NCBI GenBank assembly: GCA_026413225.1
Contig: CM048575.1
Location: 5,856,001 to 5,920,000 of the forward strand
Direction: 5' to 3'
From: Otis tarda
Taxonomy: Eukaryota; Chordata; Aves; Otidiformes; Otididae
Length of the DNA: 64,000 bases
Part shown: piece after piece, positions 22,201 through 33,900 of the stretch
How the letters are laid out: each line of letters begins with the position of its first letter
Position numbering within the stretch: the first letter of the stretch is position 1
Made by a program: the position numbers and the translations under genes
Notes under the pieces: model-generated
What the model was told of the DNA's origin: nothing
The model's database searches: none
The model's input: the letters and a program-made list of their open reading frames with translations, nothing else

Positions 22201-23494
22201 ACCTGAAACTGCATACAAGTTGAAAACGGTCTTCAGGGTTGGGGGATGAAGATGCAGATGCAGAATGAAGAAAGCAATTTCAGTGAAAAGTAAATTAAGT
22301 CTTCTCCAATCTCCTTGTAGTGACCTAATGTGCTTGCAGCATCTGCCAAGAAAAATGGTTCCAAAATACTGTCCTTAACCTGATTGTTTCCTTTCAGCCA
22401 TAATCTGGTCTATTCTAAGTAATTTATTGGAGTGGAAGTATAATCTGTCTGCAATCTAGTGAACGCTAAGTCCTTTACAGGATAAAAATAACCGTCGTCG
22501 CATGCTGATGGATATAGATCGTCGGAAAAAGCTACTTGCATATCTTCGCCGTGTCCGCTATGATACCTTTGAAAACACCTGCAAGCTGCTGAATATCCAG
22601 TACACCCTGCCCCCTCCCTACACCAGAAGGATCACCAAGCGCTGGCTTGTGAAGAAGGCTTTGTGTGTCAAGGTATGGAGCAATCTGGAGAGAGCCACGT
22701 AGCTGGAGTAGAAAGAATGTCTTTATAGAAGGGGACAATTAAGACAGAAAAGACTGATCGATAAGTCCTTTTAGTCTGTGCTTTGAATTTGAGGAGACAA
22801 TGATCGTGTCTGTGGAGAAACACATAAGCTGAGCTCCACAAAAGACAGTTAAGTGGCAGGCAGTGACGCCTGTGCTGTGGATGTGCTGTGCTTGAGAACT
22901 TCAGATTGTGCTACCAGTTTTGCTCAGAAATGTAAATTCAAACCAGCCTGGTATGGGAATTAATATGTAAGACTGTTAAATTTGATGGCAGAGATGTGGG
23001 TACGCCCACGGTCTGCTCTCGTTTGGTCTAACTACATTGGTGTTACTGCCACGTGCAATATATCTCGGTATAACTGAGCACAATTCAAAAAGCTGGCTGT
23101 GCTGTCAGTCTGTAAATACTAAGTTTCAGCCCAATGAAATTATAACCAAAAGACTGGGTAGCTCTAACGGCAAACCTCCAAATGGTACCCTGAAAAGAGG
23201 ACTGGCAGGAGTCCCGGAGGAGGCGCACGGGAAGGAGCTGATCTTGCTGCATGCCGTGCCTCCTGGCCTCTGCTGCGGGAACTTGGGTTCGTGCTGCGTG
23301 CAAGCAGCGGTCATGGGGGAGCTCTGCTCAGCAGCAGTGGCTTTGTCTCTCACCTCCTTGTGTTCCTCCCGCAGGTTTTTCAGGAGGTGCGGAAGCTGAA
23401 AGCAGCAGAGAGATTAAAGCAGAGAAGAGAGTGGCAAGCAAGAGCGAGAGCTGCAAGGGAGAAAGAGGCGCAGCATGAGGGGACGCCCGTGTAG
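16295..23494 (+). CDS. MRPS15: Mitochondrial small ribosomal subunit protein uS15m
   Basis: Component of the small subunit of the mitochondrial ribosome; the S15 family binds small-subunit rRNA. Eight exons: 16295-16391, 17613-17675, 18500-18575, 19393-19441, 20237-20321, 21204-21262, 22481-22672, 23375-23494; 246 aa (human 257, also eight exons). The Ala/Arg/Gly-rich N-terminus is a plausible mitochondrial targeting sequence. Around residues 70-100 the LPPTMLKKDYADVP and VDDVVRRLLSLEMA segments match the mitochondrial orthologues. The S15 core spans about 124-207, with HPKDKNNRRRMLMDIDRRKKLL followed by the YDTFENTCKLL helix. The C-terminal tail is charged (Lys/Arg/Glu). Exon 2 must begin after the aag at 17612: the stronger-looking cag at 17619 would shift the frame and hit a stop. 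Exon 1 is the least certain part because this end of the protein is poorly conserved. Confidence 0.93.
16392..17612. other. MRPS15: MRPS15 intron 1
   Basis: The first 500 bp is extremely G-rich on the + strand, with many runs of three or more G, so G-quadruplexes or R-loops are possible. The remainder is of average composition. A 94-codon open frame on the minus strand (17277-17561) looks protein-like but I recognise no family. I see no extra MRPS15 exon, although a phase-compatible insert with a weak donor (gtgccc) exists at about 16723-16762. Confidence 0.5.
17882..18169 (+). mobile_element. Old CR1 LINE 3' fragment, + orientation
   Basis: In MRPS15 intron 2. It follows the CR1 3' region: the 'gggagccagactcttct' segment, then 'ggctgtgcaatacccatcctcagcggttttcaaggc', a 'gagattggactagaa' segment, and an ending near 'cattctgtg'. 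Many substitutions and small gaps show it is old. It is only the non-autonomous tail, with no reverse transcriptase. Confidence 0.8.
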
Positions 23495-23526
23495 CGGCGT
23501 GTTGAGGCTGTGACCATCTCTCTATC

Positions 23527-23532
23527 AATAAA
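23527..23532 (+). terminator. MRPS15: MRPS15 poly(A) signal AATAAA
   Basis: AATAAA lies 33 nt after the stop codon, so the 3' UTR is about 50-60 nt. A CR1 insertion begins about 48 nt further downstream. Confidence 0.85.
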
Positions 23533-23579
23533 TAACTATGTAAAGACCTAAAGCCTCTTTGCTTATGTGCATATGTGGT

Positions 23580-24003
23580 CATAGAATCACAGAATGGTTA
23601 GAGCTGGAAGGGACCTTCAAAGCCCACCCAGTCCAACCCCCCTGCACAGAGCAGGGACACCTCCAACCAGATCAGGTTGCTCAGAGCCTCATCCAGCCTG
23701 GCCTTGAACGTTTCCAGGGATGGGGCAGCCACCACCTCTCTGGGCAACCTGGGCCAGTGTTCTATAACTCGCATTGTAAAAATTTTTTTCCTAATATCCA
23801 ATCTAAAGCTACCTCCCTCTATTTTAAAACCATTACTCCTTGTCCTATCGCAACAGGCCCTACTAAACAGCCTCTCCCCATCTTGTAGGCCCCCTCGAGG
23901 CACTGGAAGGCTGCTATAAGGTCTCCCCGGAGCCTCCTCTTCTCCAGGCTGAACAGCCCCAGCTCTCTTGGCCTGGCCTCATAGAAAAGGTGCTCCAGCC
24001 GTG
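23580..24003 (-). mobile_element. CR1 LINE 3' fragment, minus orientation
   Basis: Read on the minus strand, this is a well-preserved CR1 tail. It ends in the family's terminal AACCATTCTGTGATTCTAT; on the + strand this appears as atagaatcacagaatggtt at 23581. Other typical segments include 'ctggccttgaacgtttccaggga' and 'cctcttctccaggctgaacagc' (+ strand). It is 5'-truncated at about 425 bp and has no coding capacity. It is much less diverged than the copy at 17882. It sits just past the MRPS15 poly(A) site. Confidence 0.96.
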
Positions 24004-24780
24004 GTGAGCACCCAGAAAAGCGCAGTGAGTGGTTTAAGCATTTTAGAAGTTTAAGGCTGATGCGATGGACTGTGCTGGGAGCAGTTCGATCTGTGCGAGA
24101 GGAGGACGCGGGGGCGCTTCCCCACCGCCTCGTGGCAGGGACGTCTGTAAGCGCGAAGGCCTCCGAGCAGCGTCACACAGCGAGCTGGTGGGATTGCGCT
24201 GTGGGACAACAAATGAGGAGAGAGAATGAGGTGAAATGCTGCTTATCTGGGAACAGAGCAGCCCTGGCAGTAGCTCAAACCACCCTTCCTCCTCGCGGGA
24301 ATGCACAGGTTCGTTTGGAGCTCTGCAGCTGTAGAAATCACGTTAATAATCAAGTTTGATATTTCCCAGCGGACTTGTAAATTTGTGTTTGTTCTCTGGC
24401 AATCATTCCGCTGTCAGTCCCAAATTCGGCGATTGCGTGTGTTACACCGAACCCGCCGGCGGCGGCGGCTGGACTAAAGGAGGATTTACCAACGCGATCA
24501 GCGTGGCCCCGTTTGCCAACTTTCTGTGGCTCTCGCCAAAATCCCCCCGGTTCCTCTGAGGTGGGGTGTACGCGGTCATCCCGTGAGGCTCCGGGCAGCA
24601 CCGGGCGCTTCTTTATTGTATTAAAATTTCTTAATTTTAATAATTTCCTTACAAATTCTTCATTTCCGCTGATTATTATTTCGGCCTTCACGCGCCGCGG
24701 GCACCCGCGCGTGCCCGCGTTCCCGCCAGCCGCCTTGCACGCGCAGCGGCTCTGCGCACGGGCGGCTCTACGCGCGGCTG
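24004..24780. other. MRPS15-OSCP1 spacer
   Basis: Apart from a 70-bp AT-rich patch at about 24615-24690, the sequence is unremarkable and rises in GC and CpG toward the OSCP1 promoter. I see no gene. Confidence 0.6.
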
Positions 24781-24900
24781 TGCGCACGCGCAGGGGGCGG
24801 GGCTTGCACGCGCGCCCCCGTGCCACCGCCGGCCAAGGCGGCGCCTCCCCATTGGCCTCTCGGCTGCCCGGCAACGGTGGCGGCGGGAGCGGCGGTCGCC
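24781..24900 (+). promoter_or_regulatory. OSCP1: OSCP1 promoter with GC box, inverted CCAAT and X-box-like site
   Basis: A GC box (GGGGGCGGGGC) is at 24793-24803 and an inverted CCAAT (ATTGG) at 24851-24855. GCTGCC-C-GGCAAC at 24863-24875 is a near-palindrome resembling the RFX X-box, with a perfect right half-site, 26 bp before the start codon. RFX factors drive cilia genes, and such sites usually lie close to the start. Binding is inferred from the motif alone. Confidence 0.5.
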
Positions 24901-27900
24901 ATGTCGGTCCGGACGCTGCCGCTGCTGTTCCTCAACCTGGGCGGGGAGATGCTTTACATCCTGGACCAGCGCCTCCGCGCCCAGAGCATCCCCGGGGAGA
25001 AGGCCCGCAAAGGTGAGCGGCGGGGCGGCCGGCCGGAGCCGCTCCTGAGCCGGGGGCCGCCCCCCCGCGGCCTATCCGTGCCGTGCGGGGCCGGGCTGAG
25101 CGCGGGGAAGTCGCTGGCGGTGCCCGAGGGACGGGGGGAGCGGCTCTGCCACGGCTGCCGGTGCCCCGGGCAGGGAGCTGGCCCTGGGGTGCTGGTTCTC
25201 AGTGTGACGGGAACGCTTGCTGTGCTGTTCCTGGGAGGGGGCTTGGAGAGTAGCAGAGCATCGCAGCGTCTGTCGTGGAGAGGAGACTTGGGCAAGTCGT
25301 TTCCTCCCCACGGTTTACCAGCTCCATCACAGCAATTAACCGTGTGTGTGTTTTTCCTGTCTGAAATTTGAAGCAAAGTCTGTTGAGCTAATCGGCTCTC
25401 CTGAGGTTTCTGTGGTAATAACTGCCTGAAGGTATCGGTGAAGCCAATTTGTAAAATGCAGACAGAGAAGGTCAAAATTTAAATACATTGCAATGTTTCT
25501 GTACTTGTTTCAGAGGTTAGAGCTTCAGAAATACACTCCTGGAATCAAAATAACTCAGGATTTGGGCATCCCAGTCCAGGTGCTGGGAGACCAGATTGCT
25601 TTGCAATTGGAAGTAGGAATAATTTTGTAAAGCCTATGCAGAAGAAGCACGCGCAATTGAGAAAAACTTCAAATAACATAATGCAGCTCCTGAGACCTTT
25701 ATCTGCTTTTTATAAAAATATGTCAGTCGAGCATTTTGTCAAAATTATTGTAAAAGGAGAGCCCTGTGCGTTCGCATGCGTGCACAAAAAAAAATCCAGC
25801 TTACAGCTGAGCACCTCTTTGTTTACCACTTATAAATTAAAACTCCTTTGGTTTTAAAAATTCTCGCAACTTCTTGCCATGGGACGGAGAACGCGCTTCA
25901 GGGAACCGTAGTATTTTGTAATAGAAGTCAACTCAATGTTAACTCAGTTTTGAAGAGGGTGTTACATTTTTTTCCTTCTCCTGCCAATCCACTGTGAAGA
26001 AGTGACAAACCACAGCAAAGGTTTCAGTACAGCAGTGCGGTTTTTAATTATTCGTGTGTGTCTTCGGAGAATGAGCTGCCAAAGGTTGACTGCTATTCAT
26101 ACAGGTCTAGCTTGAGAGCTGAAACTACATCAGCCTTGCTTGGTGGAATATCTCAGCAGGAGAATCACATCTGTACTAGTTTATCCACACAGGTATTTTG
26201 TCTTACAAAGTTAATTTTACTGAGATGTGGTTTCGTCCGCACTGCGGGGTTTGTTAATGCTTAAAGCTGTTCACTCAAATATTTTTCACTTGCAAGTGCA
26301 AAAAACAGCTGAAAACTTTCCAAGCTCAATGCAAAACCTGCTAAGATCCAATCAAGGGTAAAATCTTATCTCCATTGAAGCAACAGGATCTTTTCCAAGG
26401 GGAGGGCACGGTTTCATCTTTTGTGTGCTCATTGAAATTGAAAGATGTCAAGTAACAGAAGAGTTTGTTCTTGTTAAGCGCAGTCCGTTAGTTAGATTTA
26501 TTTTTTTTTTAGTTTATTTCTTTTATTCTCCTTGAAACTATTGTTCTTACTTCTTGAACCGATGTTTTTGTTTTATATGCTTCGTGTAGATGAATGGACA
26601 GATGTGGACAGGAAACGAGGTACTGTAATCTTCTAGCTGCATGCGGTAGACCAGCACCACTACATGCACACATGAGGCTCATTGTACGTGAACACACTGT
26701 GTGCTGTTCCTGCAGCCTTCTAGTCATAGTGTCAAAGATGACTAATAATACCCACCTTCCGTTAAAATGCACTTTAACTATAGATCTTAGAAAAAACAGA
26801 CAGTATCTTAAAGTCATATGGCTTCAAAAATAAGTTGCTAATTTAACCAAGGCTACAAATAGATCAAAACTTTTGATCCTAGCGGTCTCTCTAGCCAAAA
26901 TGATATTTGTATTTTTCTAGCATCGTATTAATGCAAGCATATAATTGTGTGAGCATTGTGAAGGTTGTTTTTCTGCTTAAATGCAGGACTATTATGTATA
27001 CTGCATTTTTCCAAGGTTTTTTCTAATTCCTTGCTTAGGTTTTTGACAGGTGAACTCCAGCATTTCCATCCTAGCTGCTTCTCCATCTCTGCTAGTGGTC
27101 ACCACCCTTGCAGAGTGGTCACAAAGGAGCAGGTGCCCGTGCTTCAGCCAAGCTCATCTTGACTGAAATTATCCCTGGAGGTGGGTTTGAGCTGCACCAT
27201 GAGGTTCTGCAGGGGAGCAGCTGAGGTGTGAGTGTGCGTTTCCTTCTGGACTCTGCCTTGAAATGGTCACCTCCAGCAAAGGGATGCAGTGAGGAGCTGG
27301 ATGAGGAAATGCGTCTCTTGAACCATCTCAACAAGTAGAACTTGCAGTGCCTTTTTGAGCAGCTCTCTTTTAAGAGAGGTCAGGGTTATGATTCGTGTTT
27401 TTCAAAATAAGCACCATTTGTAGGTTTTGAATATTTACTGAAGGTAAATATTGATATCCTGGAGTTTGCCCCAGCTTTTTTTTTTTTTTGCTACCATTAT
27501 GTACTGTTTTCAAGAACACGTTTTTGCAGCTTTTAGTATGTCAGAAGTCTAAAAGATGCCATATTCCTCTTTTATCACATCCAAAATGATGGTGAGTTGT
27601 ATGAAAGCCCACTTTATCACATTGAGGTGGCAGCAGCACAGATGCAGATCCCATGTTGACCAATCAACTTCTCTTGTGAGAGAAAAATTTCCCTGTGAAC
27701 GCTGTTCTTGGGGCGATCTCTGAAGAGTTACACGGAGCAACCAGCCAGGTCTATTGCTGATGAAGCCGTGACAAGGCGGCTTCGTCTGCCTTTGACCTTG
27801 TTACGAACTATGAACCTGTTGCAAGTAGAGTGTGTGACTGCTTTGGAATCGCAACTGCCCTCTGCTGCCTTGAATGTCCTCCAAGAAGCACGAGCATAAT

Positions 27901-30900
27901 CCAGGCGTAAAGACTCCAGTCTCATGTCACGCATCCGAGCCACATTACGTGACAGCGTGCTAGAGGCTGGAACGTGTCTGTCACCAGTGACGTGGCACGT
28001 GTAGGCGAAAACCACCGGAAATCCTCAGCTTCTCCTCTGTCCATCGCATTGTCTATACTTGGTTTCCCTCGCCTCATCCTAGTTGATGAAACCCCTCTCT
28101 GCTAAACTGCTTTTATGCTTATGTTGCCTGGCGTGCCATTTTCCCTGAGCTAACACTCCTTTCTTTGTTGTTTTCCATTGTTAGAATGGTGTAACTCTCT
28201 CCCTAGGGACTACCTGTGCTCCCAGATCTCTTTGCTGTGTCATTATCAAACATACCATGTGAGATTTGCCCTTTACCATGATTTTTTAATGTCTTTCTCA
28301 GTTCTTTTTATAGCCAATAGAAGAGGTTTTAATTTCAGAAGATAATTTATGTAAGGCTGGGTGTGTGGTTAACGCAGATCTTCCAATTCCCTTGTGAATG
28401 TCTACCAGCTACCGTCAGCGTACTGGGACGTTGTCAGTCTCCTGACGGTTTTGGTTATTAGTGACTCTCCGAAGATGGAGGAGAAGCCTTTGCACAGACA
28501 ACACATGCAAACGACTTTAATTTTTTTTTTCTTGATAGCACTACAGGGCAAAAGTTCTTATTTTTGTCTTAACTGATTACTTGCAAAATGAAATATATAC
28601 TAATACACTGTTTCCGATTTTCTCTACTGAAAAAGTGTGGATTTTTGCCCCAGACTGCAAGGAGGGATTGTTTTATGGACAATTTCTTTGAAACAAAGCA
28701 AGGAGGGGGAGGATTTTTTTTTTCCCATTTGCAATTACAAAGTGTATTTGTAATCCATGCTGCTCAGAAACTGAGCTGAGACCTGTCTGTATCGGTTTGG
28801 TACTTAAAGCCGGAACTGGTGAGCCCCGTTGGGTACAGCGCGATGGATGCTGGAATGTCTGTGTCACCAGTGATGTAGGAGGAAACCTGTAAACATCAGG
28901 TTTAAGCAGGGAGAGCGAATCTCATCGGAAGGCACTTGCCCTCAGGAAAACAGCTCTCCGTGTCTTGGCGTACCTAGCAACATTCCCTGAGAGTTCACCA
29001 CCTAGGAAAAGATGAAGTGACTGGGACAGTAACTTTCTTTTGGCTGTTTGCGTAGCTTCAGTACCACAGCTGGGAAAAGCCAGGTGTGTAACCCACAGGG
29101 AAGAACTAGAGCAGTACTTCAAAGAGCTGCTCACTACTACTATGTGTATGTTCACTTTTTCTTTTTTTTTTTTTTTTTTTAATACTAATTCTGCTGAGAT
29201 TTTTCTAATCCATAAGAATCAGCTGGCTTTATGAGCTTTAGTAACAGTCATCTGCTTAGGAAAAAATCATGCTTGTGCAGTAATCTATGAATTGAAATTT
29301 TTATTTTCCATTTTTTGGTAGAGAAATAAATGCTTCTTTATGATAGCTCTGTAGAATGTATCAGATCTATGATAAAGTATCAGATCCAGCACAAAAGCTA
29401 AGATATTGCATCTGCTTGAATCACTGCGAAATGTTTTCTATCTTCTTTCCATTAAAAGCTCGATAACCAGAGCATAGCCCTTACACTCAGTACTCCTGAT
29501 TTCTCCATGCTCTTGAGTAAGTCACATAACAATTCCATGTCTAAATTTACACATATTAAAAATGAAGCCCACACAAGGAAGTTCAGAGTTCCGTGCTTTC
29601 GAACTGCCCTGGTATCCACAGATGTTGCTGTGCGAGAGCCCTGGATGGCCTGACATAAATCCCAGTGTTATAAATGCCTCCTTCAATACTCGTTGAGCGT
29701 TAATCCGTTTAACACAAATACTTGAAGGAGCTTTGAATCATTCAGGAGCTTCTGTTTAGAAGGAAAAATAGACTAATCGTGTCAAAGGCTGAAGAGAGAC
29801 CAGGCAGAGTGAGCTAGCTGTAGTTTGCAAAAATCTAGACCGATGTAAAAGAGCCGCCTTGGGAAGCAGAACTGTAGCTTTTATAGATAATGCATGCAAG
29901 AGTAGCCTATAAAAATTATTTACAAAGGGGAAAGTGCCAAGCATTGCTGTGAAAACAAGGCAACAAAACCAGTCTTATTCCCACTGGAGAACAGGGTTTG
30001 TTGTCTACAGTTTGAGTAACGTTTCAGCCCCTGGGAACAGTCAGCAGGAATCATGCTGCTCACTTAGACCAATGCGGGACTGAGAAAAGTGTTGACGTTA
30101 AGAAGTGATGTTCCTCCTCCTTTTTTCTTTTGTGGCTGTGTTCCTAGTTTTCACAGGTAAGCGTTCACGTCAGTCCTCCCAGCTGTCAGTGTCCAAGTTC
30201 TCAGTGGGGAATGAATCGGATGAATGTGCTGTTTCTGAAGGAAAATCAGACTCTTTCTCTTTGCAGTTATGAATGACATCATCACAACCATGTTCAATAA
30301 AAAATTTATGGAAGAGCTCTTTAAACCACAGGAACTCTATTCCAAGAAAGCTCTGCGAACAGTGTACGACCGGCTAGCTCACGCTTCGATCATGAGACTG
30401 AACCAGGCGAGCATGGACAAGGTAAAAACGACCACCTGCCCAGTCCTGACTGTGCTGGACTTCTGTGCTACTGGTCACGCGTTTCTGATTGCGATAATTA
30501 GTGCATGGCTTCACCTCACTGTAATTTTGAAGCATTTTGTAACAGCTCTCTTTCCATTTGCTTTCTTTGTAAAAATGAACAAAGTCAAGGAAGCTTTGAG
30601 GCAATCCATGGTAGCTTTAATAGCCAAGTGTTTGATTTTAAGAGGTTCAGTAAGCATTCTTTAAGTTTATTGGATTTCAAAATAGATATTAAAAATATAT
30701 ACATATGCAGATGTGTATAAATATATATATTTTTTTGTATACATACTCACTGACACTCACTGTTTTGCAGTTGCAGGTGTTAGAATTTTTGCCTGCAAAC
30801 AGTATATCCAGCAGAAAATTTTGAAAAAAAAAAAGTAGGAACTGGATTACCTGAGAGAACTCTGCCTGGGTGTCACTGTTGAAATTGGCAGCAGTTTTAA

Positions 30901-33900
30901 AGGCAGTTGGAGAGACCAGCAGGAGGGCTGATGATGTGATTGCAGAGGTCTTATTTTCTTAGGAAATAAAGCTGAAATGGTTCTTCTTACCACAGGCAGG
31001 CGCTAGCCTAAGTGTCTAAATCCCTTTCTACATCAACGTGAAGCGACCTAAGGGGTGTCGCTCTCTCTGTTGTGATGGAAACAAAATTTCCCCCTGTTGC
31101 TTTGCAGCTGTACGACCTTATGACGATGGCTTTCAAATACCAAGTGCTGCTGTGCCCTCGGCCCAAAGACATTCTGCTCATCACGTTCAATCACCTGGAC
31201 GCGATCAAGGATTTCATACATGATTCCCCTAGCATTCTGAACCAAGTGGATGAAACTTTCCGACAGCTCATTGAAGTAAGAATCCGTAGAAAAATGGTGG
31301 GAGGCACTGTGGTTTGAGATTATTTAATTTTTTTTTTCTCTTTGAAGCTAATCTTAGAGACTAAGTAGTACATCAAGTGTGGAGACTGATATGTTCTCAC
31401 CCTCAGAGAACCATCCAAATAACTTTCCCCTCTTTTTAACCAGAAGGAAACAAATCAGCCTCCCAGTTAGCAAATTTTGCTCCTGTAACTGCTGTAATTC
31501 TTTGGACAAAGAATATGAGTGTCCCAGTGAAAGGGAACTGGTTTCAGGAAATGTTAAAAGTTCTGTGAATTCATTAAATGTTTCCAAAGGGCTTCTGGAG
31601 AGGGAGAGGTCTACAAGTCAAGTGGTATTTTTCTGCTGGCCCAGTTCAAATCACTACATTGCTTATTCAGCCTGATCAAAGTCTCCACTGACTTCAGCAG
31701 AAATTAAGTCAGTCTCTTAGTCATGGATATTAATTACTGATAATGACCAGCAGCGCCCCCTTACATCATTTCTGCTTCCCCTGCCACACACGTACCATTT
31801 TTGGCCAGCAGTATTATGATATACTTGTTTCCACCTTTACCTGGCTTGGACGTGGTACACTTGCAAAGCCTTACGTGATGGTTTTTCTTTTCCAGACATA
31901 CGGCTGTCTCTCTGCTGGTGAATTTCAGCTCATCAGGCAAACACTCCTCGTTTTTTTTCAGGACATGCACATAAGGGTAAGAGCCCAATATACTACTCAG
32001 TAAGAATGGAAGGGAGTTTGTGGCTGGAATAAAAGGTCTCTTGTTACAATTACACTGTAGATTTGGTTTTGTTACTTATGCTTTTCAGTCATCTCGATGT
32101 GCTTGTAATTTCACTCTTCAAAAATTCACAAATTGAGCACATCTACTACAATAATAATAATTCTAAAATGTCACAAAAAAAGGACTCTAATAGTACAGAT
32201 TTGCTAGTTGATAAATATGTTTTTCCTTTTAGTAGAAACTGGATATGAAACTCATAACCTAAGCTTGAAGTCATAGGGCTTGATGTTCTTCAAATAAATT
32301 GGTCATACTCAAGTGCTTAAACAGTACCTATTTTTTTTAACGTTAGATCAGTGTGCCCATCCTCTGGGCCACAATTCCATATTACTGGCTTTGGCCTGTA
32401 TCATATATACATCAAAATCTCTAGGAAACCTGCCCAGGAAAGCTGCGAGGTCAGATTTCAAAGAGTTCAGGTCAGAAGATATGTAATTGATTTTCTCAAA
32501 GGTGGAATATTCTTTTGCAGGTCTCTATCTTTCTGAAGGATAAAGTGCAAAACTCTAATGGTCGCTTTGTGCTGCCAATATCAGGCCCTGTTCCTTGGGG
32601 TACGGAAGTTCCAGGACTCATCAGGTGAGTTTGCAGTGCCTTGCATGTACGGCTGCTCACGGAGGAACAGTCCGTCCCAGAGGTCTAACAGGAATCGAGC
32701 TTAGACTATCATTCATGTTGCATGGATAGCTGAACCTCCAATAGGTACTACTTAAAGGGCAGGATTTGGGACTAAGTCACCCAGCAAGAAAATACTAAGC
32801 TGTTTCTGGCATTTTCTATTCCAGTAAATTAGCTGTTAGTAATTTATCCTATAAAATAGGCATTTACCAACATACGGAACAGGGTTTTATTCCTCTCTTT
32901 CTTGTGCAGTAAGCAGAGAAAGTCAGTACTGAAAATCAAAAACAAAACTACTAAATACGTTTCATTAATGACTTGTTTTTAAGGATGTTTAATCACAATG
33001 GAGATGAAGTTAAAAGAACCGAGTTCACCACTTACGGAAATTACGTTACTCCACAAAGGGAAGGATCTTTTGATCTTTATGGAGACAGAGTCCTCAAACT
33101 TGGAACAAATATGTACGTAATTTTTGTCCTACGTAGAAACGTGAAGTAAATGTTGATGGTTATGGATTGGTTCAGAAGCATGTCCTCAGCCTTGTGTATT
33201 TTCACCTCTTTCACTATTATCAGCTTGACGTTTTTACAAAGTGATGTCCTGAAACACGACGCACGTGGACATATGCGTATAAAGAGCTGTGGAAAAGAGC
33301 AAAAATTTGATTTATGTCTACAGTTGAGCTGAGTAAAGAGTGTTCTCATCTGGTACTGCATATTATGTGAAATGTAATTTAATTTTAACTGCATTCAAGA
33401 AATCCTTTATTTTCTCCATTTTTTTCTTAATTTTTTTTTTCATTCAATGAATAAGAGAGAGCAGTGTTCTTTCAGCTTTGTCGCTCACACATTTTAATGC
33501 CTCAATACGCCATAAAACTGAACTGTAACTTCTTATTTCAGTTATTTACAGTCTTCAGAAAAATATCCTAAAACCATAGACACTGTACTGTTTCCTCCAG
33601 TTCCTGTATCCCAAACAAGTAACAGATTGCTCTTCCTCATTTGTTTTTTCCCTCTAGGTACAGTGTTAGTCGGCCAGTGGAGACACACGTGTCCGGATCA
33701 TCCAAAAACTTGGCATCCCACACAAAGGTCAGTGATGTTCTCTTCCTATCACTGGTCACCTGGCTGACTAGTCTGTGTCAGTGAGTCCTGCAGCCAGTCA
33801 CACGTGGTGGGAGCGTTTCCTTTGAGCAGTTTCACCACATCCACCAGATTTTTACATTCTGCTTCCCTTAACAGATGGGATCACTGAATGAAACGCTCGC

